A stretch of 64,000 nt of DNA from Terebella lapidaria. Taxonomy: Eukaryota > Annelida > Polychaeta > Terebellida > Terebellidae. Within the stretch, counting starts at the first letter, position 1; every line of letters begins with the position of its first letter. The position numbers and the translations under genes were made by a program. Of the stretch, positions 22,964 to 59,375 are shown in pieces. The notes below the pieces were generated by a model, which saw only the letters and a program-made list of their open reading frames with translations, was not told where the DNA came from and made no database searches. The stretch covers positions 3,646,181 through 3,710,180 of the forward strand of contig OX424570.1 of NCBI GenBank assembly GCA_949152475.1, given 5' to 3'.

Positions 22964-24064
22964 TCATTTTATAGTGCATTTTTCATGATTATATTATACC
23001 ATTCATAAAGCCGATAAGCGTGAGAGACCAGACATATATTGCACAATGGAGCAGAGCTCAGCACATAGCGGGGAATTTAAGAGCAATGAATGCAAATGGA
23101 ATAGGAATTATGACCCAAAAAACATTCCATAATAAATCAAAGCCCACGAGATAAGATCGCTTACGAAGTGACATGCACCACGACATGCAGTGTCAAAGTA
23201 ACTCACGAAAATATGACATCGCCCACGAACCTATGTTAAAATGAAGCACATAACCATGAACCAACACGATGTGACTTCAAAGTAAAACAGCGTACGAAAT
23301 GTCACATCACACGACAACATGACCCAACACAATACGGCTTTTCAAAAATAAGCACGATGCGACTTCAAAGTAAAACAGCGTACGAACTGACACAGCTCAC
23401 GAAACCAGAATAAAACGATACGACCTGTATTTTTGTCACTGAATCCACTTCATAGATTTCTCATGCAGTATAGATCTATTTAGACTCTATTGTTCATGAG
23501 CTCTATACGACAATGCATGATTGAACGCAATAAACAGGATTTTTTCCTAACGAATGCTAACTGTCAGTGTCACTGTCAGACTGTGCAGCCAGCATCAACA
23601 AGACCAGGAGCTCTGGCTGCCCGACATGATGTCATTTATTTACACACTAACACAGCACCAACGAAGATGTAAATCTGTTTCTGAGTGACATTGCACAGCC
23701 CAAAACACGATTTGACCAATATTTACAACACTCTATTTAGACATTTTATCGCATGATACCTGTTTGACAAGATGCTCATCTTCGATTGCAGTTGAATCAT
23801 TGAAAATTCTCATGAAAAAAATGTTTTCTTGCTTTTTGAGTTTTATTAATCTACTCAACATATCTCGCGACCTTGACCTTAGGTCTTGCTATGGAGATCC
23901 TGAAACGAAATGCTATTTGACCATAGAGGTACATTATGACGGGCCCGTCATAATGTACCTCTATGTATTTGACACTGAGGGCCAGACTCATAGGCCTATA
24001 TTAGTATAGACAGCTACAGTAATATACTATATAGATAGATCTATGGCTATCTATGATAGTTTAA

Positions 24065-24316
24065 AGGGCCACTGTATGGAATTCGGCTTTTAGGGGATTT
24101 CCACGATTTTTGTCCCGACGCTTCTATTTATAGAACAAAACGTCAGATGACGTTTTTGGCCTAGGATCTCTGCCTAGCCGACCTGGGATGAGCTGAGTAT
24201 TGGCTCGGTAGAGATCCTGGGACAAAAACGTAATCTGACGTTTTGTTCTATAAATAGAAACGTCGGGACAAAAATCTTGGAAATCCCCTAAAAGCCGAAT
24301 CCCATACAGTGGCCCT
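24065..24316. mobile_element. TTAA-flanked palindromic MITE (piggyBac-like)
   Basis: TTAA lies at 24,061-24,064 and 24,317-24,320. The element runs AGGGCCACTGTATGG ... CCATACAGTGGCCCT and folds nearly end to end over about 100-bp arms (AAACGTCAGAT / ATCTGACGTTT, TCTATTTATAGAAC). TTAA duplication is the hallmark of piggyBac-type transposases, but the terminal bases are not the classic CCY, so the superfamily is tentative. Confidence 0.75.
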
Positions 24317-24527
24317 TTAATAAAAATATCAATTTCCGTTCACATCAATTAACAACCTATACTCTGAGTCAGACTGGACCACTTGGTTATTTCGCTAACA
24401 CCCTTAGGCAAGGTGTTCATCACTAATTGTCTATCTCTACCCAGGATTAAATGGGTACCGGTCATTCAATAGGATGCTATAGTGTAGCGCCGGATTGTGG
24501 CAGCTGTGTAAAAAAAAGAAAAAAAGT

Positions 24528-25084
24528 CAAATTCATCTGGCAGTGAAACACGCTTTTTGGCGATAATTTTGTTTTGGATAATCGAATCAACTTGAAATTT
24601 TGTGTGTCTTCATTGGGTATCAAGCCGTAATTTTTCACCGATTTTCAGAATTTTATCTCAAGAAATGAAAAAGTTGGCAATCTACCTCAATGTTAAATTT
24701 CAGTCCAAAATGGGATCAAACAAATTCCAACAAATTCAGGGCTTTTATGATGTTTATGCCAGTACAGAATGAATTTATTGCTTTGATTTGAAGTCGGAAT
24801 GCATAGTCGCAGTGTATATTAAGTAAACATGTTTATTTTGAATCAGTATATAACTTAAACATCAAATAAAAGTCGTTTTTGTGTTCAGACCTTAAATTCC
24901 ATGGTGGGGCTGAAATTTAACATTGGGGTAGATTACCAACTTTTTCAATTTTTGATATAGAACTCTGAAATTCGGTGAAACATTACGGCATAATACCCAA
25001 TTAAGACATACAAAATTTCAAGTTGATTCGATTATCCAAAACAAAATTACGGCCAAAAAGCGTGTTTCACTGACAGATGAACTT
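24528..25084. mobile_element. Foldback element (GTGAAACACGCTTTTTGGC termini)
   Basis: TTCATCTGGCAGTGAAACACG on the left pairs with CGTGTTTCACTGACAGATGAA on the right. Inner blocks (TTTTGTTTTGGATAATCGAA, AAGTTGGCAATCTACC) repeat in inverted order. It shares the AAGTTGGCAATCTACC core with the foldbacks at 22.4 and 25.2 kb. Non-coding. Confidence 0.75.
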
Positions 25085-25185
25085 TAGTTTTTTATTTAGG
25101 CTTAGTCATTCTAGACTGGGGTAAAGTGTACATGCAGCGCCCTTGCTTAGAACTATTTTATAAAGGAGCGCTTAATAAATAACTT

Positions 25186-25692
25186 TACGATATTTTTGCG
25201 ATGCTAAATGTTATTGTTCTAGGGCCTATACCTTGGAATATTTCACCTGGATGTCAAACGGCAATTTTCCGCTACCAAATTTCATATCTCTATCGCAAAA
25301 ATTGAAGAAGTTTGCAATCTTACCCAATGTTAGCCTAAATTTTAGCGCCAAACGGGATCTCAAGAATCTGAGTATATTCGATGATTTGGTCCTGTTTAAT
25401 TTATTGCAACTTTGGACCAGAAGACACATTGAGATGTATTCCACACAAACATTGATTTCGAGAAATTGCACAGCTACAAAACCGAGCAAATGCATAAAAT
25501 TATATGCGGACCCAGAAATTAAATGAGAGGGCGAATTGCCAAGTTTTTCAAATTTCGCTACAGAAGTCGAAATTGCCTAGAAAATTGCTGTTTGACTGCC
25601 AGGTGAAGTATGCCAAGTTATAGGTCCTAGGACGATACCATTTAGCATCGCAAAAATATCAGCGAAAAGCAGTGTAAACGAGTTAGAAAAAT
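25186..25692. mobile_element. Foldback element related to the 22.4-kb copy
   Basis: GATGCTAAATG, TTCACCTGGATGTCAAACGGC on the left mirror GACTGCCAGGTGAAGTATGCC and ACCATTTAGCATCGC on the right, ending GTGTAAACGAGTTAGAAAAA. The left terminus is eroded. Confidence 0.65.
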
Positions 25693-25974
25693 CAAAGTAG
25701 GCCCATATGTTGAATGAGACAACTCTCTGTTTGAACGACCATTTTAATCTGAGCTCAGCGGCTGGGCAGACAAGGGGTGCGTTTCACGCACTCTGATCAA
25801 CTTGATCTTACTTTTTTATGAACTTTTTTTTCCATCAAATTCATCCTTGCTGAACTTTTATGCCAACCACTCTGATTTCTGCTAAATGTTATCGTGTTAT
25901 AACTTGGCAGAAGCCCACTAAATGGGAGTCAAACGGCAAATTTCTACAAAATCCCAGATTTCTATCGTAAAAAA

Positions 25975-27480
25975 ATAGCCCAAGGGCTCAAAAACCGGAC
26001 AATTTATGTTTTATACTTTAGATATAAGCTGTTTTGTCCAGGATGTTCAGCATATATAATTTCCTATAAGTCCACAATTTATTCATCAGCTGCAAATTAA
26101 ACATTAAAAGAGATATTAGTAATTTTGTGCTCTGACCTTGAAAATGAGGTCAAAAGTTAAATTCAAGATCATGACAATATTTAGCATATATCATTTCTTA
26201 CATGTTCACAATTGATTCCTAAGCTGTGAAACTTCGATAATAAGTGAGATATTAGCCATTCAGTGATCTGACCTTGAAAATTAGGTCAAAGGTCAAATTC
26301 AAGGTCATCAACATATTCGGCATATATCATTTCCAAATATGTCCACAATTTATTCCCAAGTTGTGAAGTCGATAATAAGCAAAATAGTAGCCATTTTGTG
26401 CTTTGACCTTGAAAATGAGGTCCAACTCACGGTCATGAGAATATTCAGCATATATCATTTCCTATGTCCACAAATGATTCCTAATCAGTAAAGTCGATAA
26501 TAAGTGGGATATTACCCATTTTGTTTTGTGACCTTGAAAATGAGGTCAAATTCAAGGTCTTGTCAATATTCAGCATATATAATATTCAGCATATATAATG
26601 TCCACAATTGATTCCTGATCTCTAATCTCAATATTAAGTGAGATATTAGCAATAATGTGTCCCATTGTAAATAGGAGAATTTAACATGGCGAAGTGTCGA
26701 AAAAATCAAAAAAGCCGCCACACGCAGATCGGCTATTCAAGGGCAACGAAACGTATGCACGCCACAGAGGTATATGAGGGGAATCCTTTGAAACAAAAAT
26801 CTCAAATCTGATCAGACAGTTTTTGAAAAAATGGCCGCCAATAAAGTCCAAAATTGACCATTTTGAAACAAAACAAAACTGAAAAATACCTCCTTCTAGA
26901 ATTATTTTAAAGTAGATCTATCTTTTCCCAAATTTTCAGAAAAATTGGACTGAAAACTTCAAAGATAAACATAGGCCCAAGGGACCTGTAGCTTACCGGC
27001 AAGCCAATAGGTGATCGGACCGGTGGTCCGGTAACTTCAAGATCACAAAAATATTCAGCATATATCATTTCCTACAAGTCCACAATTGAATTCTAAACTG
27101 CAATGTTGACAATAAGTGAGATATACGCCATTTTGTGCTCTGACATTGAAAATGAGGTCAAAGGTCAAATTCAAGGTTACGAGATTATTCGGCATATATC
27201 ATTTCCTATATGTCCAAAATTGATTTCTAAGCTGTAAATTCGATAATAAGCGAGATATTAGCCATTTTGTGCGTTGATCTTGAAAATGTGGTCAAAAGAC
27301 AAATTCAATGTCACGAGAATATTCAGCATATATCACTTCCTATATGTCCAAAATTGATTTCTAAGCTGTAAATTCGATAATAAGCGAGATATTAGCCATT
27401 TCGTGCTGTGACCTTGAAAATTAGGTCGAAGGCTAGACGGACGGACGACGGACGCAACGCCACGGCAACAGGCTGTCGGA
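25975..27480. repeat. AGGTCA-rich satellite array, inverted orientation, with ACGG microsatellite
   Basis: The array starts at TAGCCCAAGGGCTCAAAAACCG, the reverse complement of the terminus at 12,760-12,795. It runs through many units of GACCTTGAAAATGAGGTCA, then AAGGTCAAATTCAAGGTCA, ATATTCAGCATATATCATTT and TCGATAATAAGYGAGATATTA. A non-satellite insert at about 26,640-27,040 interrupts it. It finishes with GACGGACGGACGACGGACGC, a short ACGG-type microsatellite, and GTCGGACCATAGATGCGGTAAC. Satellite core plus ACGG microsatellite is the layout described for oyster pearl/CvA elements. Confidence 0.75.
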
Positions 27481-28107
27481 CCATAGATGCGGTAACCTAA
27501 AATGTAGATTGCCAACTTTTTCAATTTTCGCAATAGGAGTTGAAATTTGGTAAGAATTGCCGTTTGACTTCAGGTGAAGTATTCAAAGTTATAAGACGAT
27601 ACCAATTAGCATCGCGAAAATATGAGCAAAAATGGTGTAAACGAGTTAGAACAAGAAAATGCAGCTAACTGCGAGAGTCGACATTAGAGCTCGAGCACAT
27701 CATTAGCACCACGGCAGCTGAATGTATCCTAATCAACGTTAGGCCTACTTCTTTCATATTCCTAATAAGTAAACATTTATTTCTGAACTCAATGATATAC
27801 AGATACGCCTGCTAAAATGATATTGAACCTCAATAAAATATCCTTTAAAATATTAGAAGTTATGAAGAATATCTGCATCTGATATCATGATAATTTAAAT
27901 GCCTATTGGGCTAATTAAAAGACCAGTTAAAAATATCAAAGCTTCGCAAACCAACACCTTGTCATATGATAAAATACGTCAAATTATGGTAAATGTAGCC
28001 GTGGCCTCGCAGACGAATCGCTGTGCTTACTTCATAACACCATAGATTAGATACACATTAATCTATGATAACACTGAAGAATGCCACACGCAGGCTTACA
28101 TGTATGC

Positions 28108-28220
28108 ATGCACGAATTGCTGCACAGATTATCGTGTGTTCCAAAATACGCATCATTGCAGTAAAATTCGCTTTGCATTTTGGGAACGTCAATTTCCATC
28201 GGCTCCGCCATTTTGACATT
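28108..28220 (-). CDS. Possible 5' coding exon of unknown gene (perhaps the ASB-like gene)
   Basis: ATG at 28,218-28,220 opens a frame beginning MAEPMEIDVPK, in a CpG-richer context with a fair start context (AAAATGG). The frame reaches a good donor (CATACAT then GTAAGC) near 28,108. It looks like a first exon. It lies upstream of the ASB-like exon on the same strand, but its end phase (1) does not match that exon's start phase (2), so an intermediate exon would be needed. It could equally belong to nothing. Confidence 0.3.
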
Positions 28221-28439
28221 TTCGAGAGGATCTGAGCATTTTATGCTATTTTCTCCTAACACGTCGATTCATGCACTATACATCTGTGGGATATTCAAAG
28301 TTCGCCATCAATTTAAGAGATTTTATGTTAAGGACGAAGAAAATTCTCATTTGAAGTAGGTGTCTAAACGTTTACATGCCAAAACGGGCGTCGATATTTT
28401 GCCATGAAAACACCTTACAAAAGTCAGCACATAGACATG

Positions 28440-28470
28440 TAGAGTTGGGGGCTTTGCCCCCAACGATCTA
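28440..28470. repeat. Perfect hairpin GTTGGGGGC-TTT-GCCCCCAAC
   Basis: A 9-bp GC-rich stem with a 3-nt loop, followed by GATCTAATG. It probably marks an end of a dispersed repeat; in this eukaryotic context it is unlikely to be a terminator. Confidence 0.6.
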
Positions 28471-29118
28471 ATGTCAAAAATTAGATAGGCCTACAGTATT
28501 ACACTGACTTATAGACATTTTAGGTTAGTCCAGAAATTACCTTTTATACATTAGCAAAAGTAGTGGAAAAAAGAACATGAAGATCAAAGCCGATAGGCCT
28601 ATATGAAAAAGGTATAGGCCTACCGGGTAGGCCAAATATAGGCCTATTTGGCGATAGAAAATGAATAACTTCGAAAACTGGTTGAAAGATCACACGCTCA
28701 TCTCGTGTGAAAGAATGCGCACATGTTCATATAAGGTGCATAGATCTATACCTAATATATTTGGCATTTGTTGCTTCTCAAAGAATCACCCGAAGGACAG
28801 CTTATGTGGAAGATACCGTTTCATAGTCTCGATGGTAAAGCGCCATCTGCTGAATGGCAACGAAAGTTTTACTTGCAACTTGGTTGCATCATCACGTTGC
28901 ATCATCAATCATCTGTGCGCAATGAAGCGTGAAATAACCACGCACCGCGCACATGTGATAGACCGACATTTCAACATGCATATGCGATTTTGTAGCTAAC
29001 GCACATTTGCACATATTTTAACGTTTGTGCAAGTGTGCGAGGACAAGTCGAGTGCAGGAAAGATCAGGATCGATCACGAACAGCGATTGACAAGCCAAGG
29101 TAAGTATGCGACCGGAGT

Positions 29119-29545
29119 GCCAGTGGCGGATCCAGAGAATGCCAGAGTGCCAGTGGCGGATCCAGGATTTTTTTTAGGGGGGGGGGGGGGGGTGCTGTTG
29201 GCTGCTTTCAGTCAATCAGAAAACCAGAAAGCATCTCTATAACTAGAGTCACAGGGTGACTGGAAAATTATTCAAAATATATTTAATCATTATTATCTGA
29301 TTAGATCAGATCAATATATTAATTAATGGATGTAACTTTTTAAAATTTTGTGCTATTCTGGAGGGAGCACAGGGGGGGGGGGGGGGTGTAGTTCCACAGG
29401 CAATCTTTGTCCATTGTCATTTGTCAGCAAATCTTTCTGAAATTTTTAACAAAATAGATCAACTTATATTTACTAATAGTATATCATGAAGGAGCGGATC
29501 CAGGATTTTGTGTTGGGTAGGGGGGGGGGGGGGTGGGACAAAATT
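29119..29545 (+). repeat. CAGTGGCGGATCCAGG-type repeat ends with poly-G tracts
   Basis: GAGTGCCAGTGGCGGATCCAG occurs twice, 30 bp apart (29,116 and 29,146). The second copy is followed by GATTTTTTTTAGG and a G run. GAGCGGATCCAGGATTTTG recurs at about 29,493 with another G run. The motif is the same as the TIRs at 55,912, 57,291, 60,326 and 61,739, so these are ends of one dispersed DNA-element family. Confidence 0.6.
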
Positions 29546-30940
29546 TTATTAAAGATAAGTAGTGTGACTTGAGTCAACCGTAGGGTGCTACTAGCCCCCC
29601 CATGCTAAAGTGATGTTTCTCAGATCACTTCTGAGCTGTATGAGAATATAATCAATATATTTTTACAGCAAACTTTTTATATTTTTTGTTTCCATGGGAT
29701 AAAAATGGGATACTCATCTCGTACAATAAAGCAGTAGCATGAGATGTGAAAATATGTATTCGCACAGAGAAGTTACATTACTGAAATTCTGAGATATTAC
29801 CAAGGAGTGCCAAGGACGGTCTGGGGTTTTCGGAATGTGGTTTTTCAAGAAAATTTGAAGGATTGATGACTCTCAGATAACTTTTGAGGTGTACCAGAAG
29901 ATACATTTACATGAACTTTTGTATTTTTTTTGGATAACTCAATTGACTCATCTCATAAATTATACCAAAGCAGATGTTTAAGCGATATTTTGTGAAAATA
30001 TTCGCACAGACGAGTAATTTTATTAGAAGAATTTGCAAAATTTGCCTCCTAGACCACTTTTTTCATGGTTGCTTTCTCAAAATCTGTTCATATCCCTTAG
30101 TTTTATAGGGCTCTCAATTATGTTCCCTTGCGTTGTGTATCAAGGCATTTTTTTTGGTCCCAAATCAACTTACCATGTGTTTTGAACCAAATCCCGCCCA
30201 AAGGCATGAAAAGCTGTGCAGAGTAAACACCTGAATACATGTATTTGACCTCGAATTCAATCTTCATTGACCTTACAATAAAGGTCAAACGGCCATAATT
30301 TGAAGAAAAATCAGACATTTTAAAAAAAATTTTGGGTCAAAAATGTCCAATTTGGGATTTTCATGGTCATTTTCTCAGATTCTGTAGATTAACATTTTTT
30401 CTTCTGTCAAGTGACCCTATGAATATGCTATGATGTGTGTAAGTTTTGCTGCCTTTGAAATGCCGGTCTGGTGGCCAGTTCAATTTTTTGATGGTTTGGC
30501 CAAAATAGTCCTTAAATGGCAAATTCTAGTGGGAAATCATGTATGGCGATTCAGTGGTGACCTTGAATTCTTTTGAAAGATCAACAGGTCATTTTTTGTC
30601 AGACATCAACATTTCAACACAGTACATTTCTCTGGTAATATTTCTTAGCCCTTGGAATAATTTCTTTTTTCGGTGATCTTTATCTGAAAAAACTGAGCTG
30701 TAATCATGTTCTCTTGTAATCATGAATATATGAATTGTTTTTTAAATTTGTATGAGTATATTAAAAAGTTAGTTGGAAGCAAATGAAAAATGAGTGTGAA
30801 GATTACAGGACCTCATGACCTTGAATATGACCTCGGATAACCTTCAGAGGTCATACATTGATTTTTGAGGTTACATTTACAGGGGGTGTTTCATGTTAGA
30901 AGTGTTAGAAAATCTTCTGGTGACCTTGAAAATGACTTCA
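29546..30940. other. Repeat-derived intergenic sequence upstream of the carbamoyl-phosphate synthetase gene
   Basis: It contains AAGGTCAAACGGCC, GGTGACCTTGAATT and TTCTTAGCCCTTGGAATAA motifs of the same satellite/terminus family seen at 12 and 54 kb. No coding exon. The promoter of the downstream gene must lie near its right end, but no motif singles it out. Confidence 0.5.
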
Positions 30941-31030
30941 TAAGATATGTTTACTATTTATGAACCTCAACATTATGGTACAACTTGGTCGCCGCAGAAT
31001 TTCGCAGCGGTTACCTGCTCCTGTCGTCTG

Positions 31031-55618
<24,588 letters not shown>

Positions 55619-55911
55619 AGATTACGATCAGGGCAAAGTTTTAAAACATTGCACAATGCTCACTGTTCATGCGGCTGGTTATATGAATCTCAATGTTTTG
55701 TTACTTTACAGTAACATTTTCTGTTATATTTTGATGATATTAAGATTGTGAATCTACTTAAAACACATGTGATGTGTGAGGTTATTTATAAAAAGATTGT
55801 GTACAAAATTCAAGTAATTAGGTTGTTACAGTTTTACATATCAAGGTTGCCAAGATTGAGCCAACAATTAAAGACCTGTCAAAAACTTGGCTGTTCTCTT
55901 CATGCATCTAG
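55619..55911 (+). other. CPS1: CPS 3' UTR / downstream sequence
   Basis: Follows the stop codon at 55,616-55,618. AT-rich, no coding exon. I see no canonical AATAAA before the next repeat begins, so the poly(A) site is undetermined. Confidence 0.5.
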
Positions 55912-57291
55912 CACTGGCGGATTCAGGGGGGGGGGGTGCACCCGGCGCGCACCCGCCTTATTGGGCCGTGAGAAAAAGCGAAAAAGAAAAGAAAAAAGAG
56001 AGAGCAAGAAGAAAAGAAAAAAGAGAGAGCAAAAAGCTATAGAAAATGTGGGTATGCACCTATGTAACGAAATATGAGTGTAATTTTCCTCGTTTTATAT
56101 TTTTGACCAGGGGGGGGGGGGGGTGGAGCAGGGGGAGGGGGGTAGAGCCCCACGATATATTTTCAACAAAAATATCTGTGACTCAGAAATATGTTAAGGT
56201 GCATTACAGCGTTACATAGGCCTAACATTCGTTGGTCAATAATTATGCAATTGAGTGTCATTATTCATGAGTTCTTCAAGTTATATGACATATGATATGT
56301 AAAGTGACAATGAGTAGTTTTGGGATAAATAAATTTAAATACCAGCAACATTTACATGCATGCGTGGAATGAAAAATACTCAATCAGAGCCAGAGAGAGC
56401 TCAGAATCAACCACAGAAGATGAAAAAAGCTCTGGCTTCTGGGGCCCTTGAGCGGGCCCCAGACCCCACGCCGTGTACCGGTAAGTTACCACCTATCCAC
56501 CTCAAGCTCGGTCGCTTTACTTCTCTAACCAGCTTGCCACCACCACCACCCCACCACCCCTCCAATAATAAATCTAGTCCGACACACTTGACTTCACACT
56601 GAAACTGTCATTGAATATACACAGGATTAGACCTTCCTTTCTTTGAAAATCTATCCTTCATTTACAACAGAACTAAGCAGACTTCTAAAGTAAAATTCTA
56701 CTTATTGATTTCTCAAGGTACAGTTGTAAAATACACCTTAGAAACCATCGCAGAGACACTAAATTAAAAAAATATCTCGGGGGGGGGGGGGGGGGCGTAA
56801 GGCGCCCCCGAACCCCCAGACCGCATGAGGCTTCACTCGCTAGTCAGTGATGTATCCTCCATTCACAACAAAAACAGACTCCTAAAGTGAAAATCTACTT
56901 AGTGATTTCACAAGGTACAGTTGTGAATACACCTTAGAAACCATCTCAGAGACACTAAATTGAAAAAAATATCTCGGGGGGCGTACGGCGCCCCCGAACC
57001 CCCAGACCGCATAAGGCTTCACTCGCTAGTCAGTGATGTATCCTCTATTCACAACAAAAGCAGACTCTAAAGTGAAAATTTACTTAGTGATTTCACAAGG
57101 TACAGTTGCAAATACACCTTAGAAACCATCTCAGAGACACTAAATTCCAAAAATTTATCGGCAGGCTTACGGCGCCCCCAAACCCCCAGACCGCATACGG
57201 CTTCGCTCGCTACGCTCGCTCACACTATTTCAACATTACGTACATCCAAGAAGAGCACCCCCCCTATTCAAAAATCCTGGATCCGCCCCTG
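55912..57291. mobile_element. Non-autonomous element with CACTGGCGGATTCAGG / CCTGGATCCGCCCCTG ends
   Basis: Left CACTGGCGGATTCAGG plus G run at 55,912; right CCTGGATCCGCCCCTG ending 57,291; the two are imperfect inverted repeats. Inside are G runs and a tandem block (56,650-57,240) of about 190-bp units (ACCTTAGAAACCATCTCAGA, GGCGCCCCCGAACCCCCAGA, GGCTTCACTCGCTAGTCAGT). The ends are of the hAT-like CAG..CTG type, but no target duplication is clear. Confidence 0.6.
56700..57240 (+). repeat. About 190-bp tandem repeat, three units
   Basis: CAAGGTACAGTTGT at about 56,715, 56,910 and 57,097. Each is followed by ACACCTTAGAAACCAT, AGAGACACTAAATT, ATCTCGG, CGGCGCCCCCGAACCCCCAG. The unit ends in GC-rich CCCCCGAACCCCCAGACCGC. 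Confidence 0.88.
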
Positions 57292-57382
57292 TCCAGTCAC
57301 ATTGCTATACAGTGTTCCCCTCAGTTAAGACCGACCCTACGCCACAAAATTAAGGTCTCATTTGATGGGAAGTCTTATCAAA

Positions 57383-58114
57383 GCATTTCGGCAGAAATGC
57401 CTTTATGGTTTTGGCAGAATTTTGAGGATGAAATCAAGGCTGATTTTGAGATTTTGTTTCCGGACGATAACTCGAAACATATTCAGGCAATACATGTAGT
57501 TGCAAAACTCTGCATGGAGGTTCATATATTACCAGGAAGAACCCTATTGATTTTGGGATCGATCCGTCAAACGACCTTCGACCTAGAGGTCAAAATAATT
57601 TTTTTGCTGATTCATCCCCGAGGCTTCCTGCATATCTCAGAAACGGTGCATCGTAGAGCTAAACGGACGTTATTTTCAAACTTGTTGCCCTAGACAAATA
57701 TGTCTCCGAGGTATTAGGGATGAGGGATGCCGAGTCGGCATTTTTTGGTCTCGTCGATATCTCGGAAACGGTGAGTCGTAGAGCGAAATGGATGTTATTT
57801 TCGAAATGGATGACTCGTCGCCCTAGACAAACATGTCTAAGGGGGCCGGTATTAGAGATGAACTTTGACCTTGCATGAAATTTTTTCGCCGACGTTATCT
57901 CGAGACGGTGCATCTTACAGCGAAACGGACCTTAGTTTCGGATTCGTCACCCTAGAACATGTCTAAGGCAAACATGTCTAAGTCGACATTTTTCATTTTC
58001 GTCGATATCGTGGAAACGGTGTTTCGTACAGCCCATGGCAAACATGTTATAACTATCATGAAATAGTCTTAACACAGAAATGCCTCCAAGGCATCTTTAA
58101 GCCTTGACATCTAG
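57383..58114 (+). mobile_element. Non-autonomous Helentron-like element (HINE), copy 3
   Basis: Left GCATTTCGGCAGAAATGC; right AGAAATGCCTCCAAGGCATC, then TTTAAGCCTTGACAT-CTAG next to TT. The interior holds a few diverged units of the 147-bp satellite. At 732 bp it is the shortest of the three copies; copy number of the satellite accounts for most of the length difference. Confidence 0.78.
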
Positions 58115-58446
58115 TTACAGAGTCAGTCTACAAGTTGAACTGATCCTATCGCCATGCAAAATGTCTTTATGTGGGGGAAGTCTTTATTTACAGTTCAAGG
58201 TCCTCGAAGCCCATTCTTCAAACGAAGACTTTTTCAATGATTTTTGTCCATAACTGAAATTCCCTATGTACTTCCATTCAGCATCATGCTTATCTTTGAA
58301 AATCAAAATTCATAAACATACAAAGCTTGACAATCTACCGTTACGTCAAAGTTAAAGTTCAGTTCAAAGGTCTGAAAATAAAACATTGAACTGGATATAC
58401 AATCAATCGGTTTTGATTGCATGTACTTGGTAGCCCACTATATATA

Positions 58447-59275
58447 TACTGCCCGTCAAAAGTCTGGAATCGCTTCATCATATTCATCATTGATGAGGCA
58501 ATAGTCAGTCTACAATGAAAAATTGCACACCAAAATGCACATAGATTAGTTTTCCATGTTTCTGTTATGTTTCTTGTAAATATTCCATGTATGGATGAAG
58601 ATAATGAAAGTTATTCAACTCGTGGTTGGATAAAAAATATGACAAAATTTAACGTTTTTGGGAGGCAATGTTTTGTGGTCAATCGTCCCTCGATGTATGC
58701 AACTGGCCATAGCACTCAGTGTCGAATGGGATCGTATTCCACAATATGATATCCAGAAATTATATCGATCATGCAAGTCACGATGAAATGCTTGCATACC
58801 GGCCAATGATTGAATGACCTGCTGCTGAATTGTTGAATTTGTTCATTGCTTCATCCCTCACGCCGTGTGCGACACATTTGTTAAATTTGTGATATTGTTC
58901 ACAACATTGCTATTTACAAATGGGTTCTATACTTATGATTATTTCTATTTATGTATTTATCATATCCATGAGAACAACTGTTCTGGAAAACGCTACCTAC
59001 CTATAAATGAATTGGAAACATCCTGTTATAATGGTGCTTGTGGTGCAGTTGACCGCAAAAAATGCCCCTAAAAAACATGAAATTTTGCCATATTTTTTAT
59101 CCAACCTCACCTTGGATAACTTTCATTATCTCCACTCAAACATGCATTATTTACATGAAACATGGTAGGAACGTGCAAAACGAATTGATGTACATGATGG
59201 TGTGCTATATTTGTCATTGTAAACTGATTATTGCCTGGTCAATCATGTATATGATAAAGCGATTCCATTATCCTA
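58447..59275. mobile_element. Foldback element, Tc1-like outer sequence
   Basis: GGAATCGCTTCATCATATTC, GAGGCAATAGTCAGTCTACA on the left mirror a right arm reading (reverse complement) GGAATCGCTTTATCATATAC, AGGCAATAATCAGTTTACA. Further in, TTGGATAAAAAATATGACAA, AATTT pairs with its inverse near 59,080-59,110. Arms are about 230 bp. The left outer sequence TACTGCCCGTCAAAAGTCTG resembles Tc1/mariner termini; the right outer end is not matched. No transposase. Confidence 0.7.
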
Positions 59276-59332
59276 CATTTGATGTAAACGATTAACTGAT
59301 GTGCACACGATGGGGAATAGCAGACATACTCA

Positions 59333-59375
59333 CTCCTCCCCCCCCCTCCCCAGATCCGCCACTGCAGTGGCCGAA
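59333..59375. repeat. Solo end of the GGCGGATC element family
   Basis: CCCCCCCTCCCCAGATCCGCCACTG is an end of the same family as those at 55,912 and 61,739, without a visible partner nearby. Confidence 0.5.

Larger units (their letters stand above)
21432..23462. mobile_element. Two-kilobase foldback element, nested inverted repeats
   Basis: Outer arms of about 450-500 bp (21,432-21,925 and 23,041-23,462) are imperfect reverse complements. Shared blocks are TCTATGAAG-GGATT, GACAAAAATACAGGTCGT, GTAAGCGATCTTATCTCGTG, and AGCTCTGCTC.ATTGTGCAAT. The left arm begins about 85 bp upstream of the ASB-like 3' exon acceptor, inside its intron. A second, inner foldback at 22,403-22,963 sits in the centre. 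No coding capacity. Confidence 0.75.

Noticed and set aside
23490-23672. Possible ASB 5' exon opposite this ORF (minus strand MSGSQSS then GTCTTG)
   Set aside because: The phase would fit but the donor is poor and the frame closes at once; too weak to call.
30947-31030. Upstream in-frame ATG for the CPS protein
   Set aside because: Starting there adds residues including Glu and Pro that weaken the mitochondrial presequence; 31,031 fits better. Not excluded.
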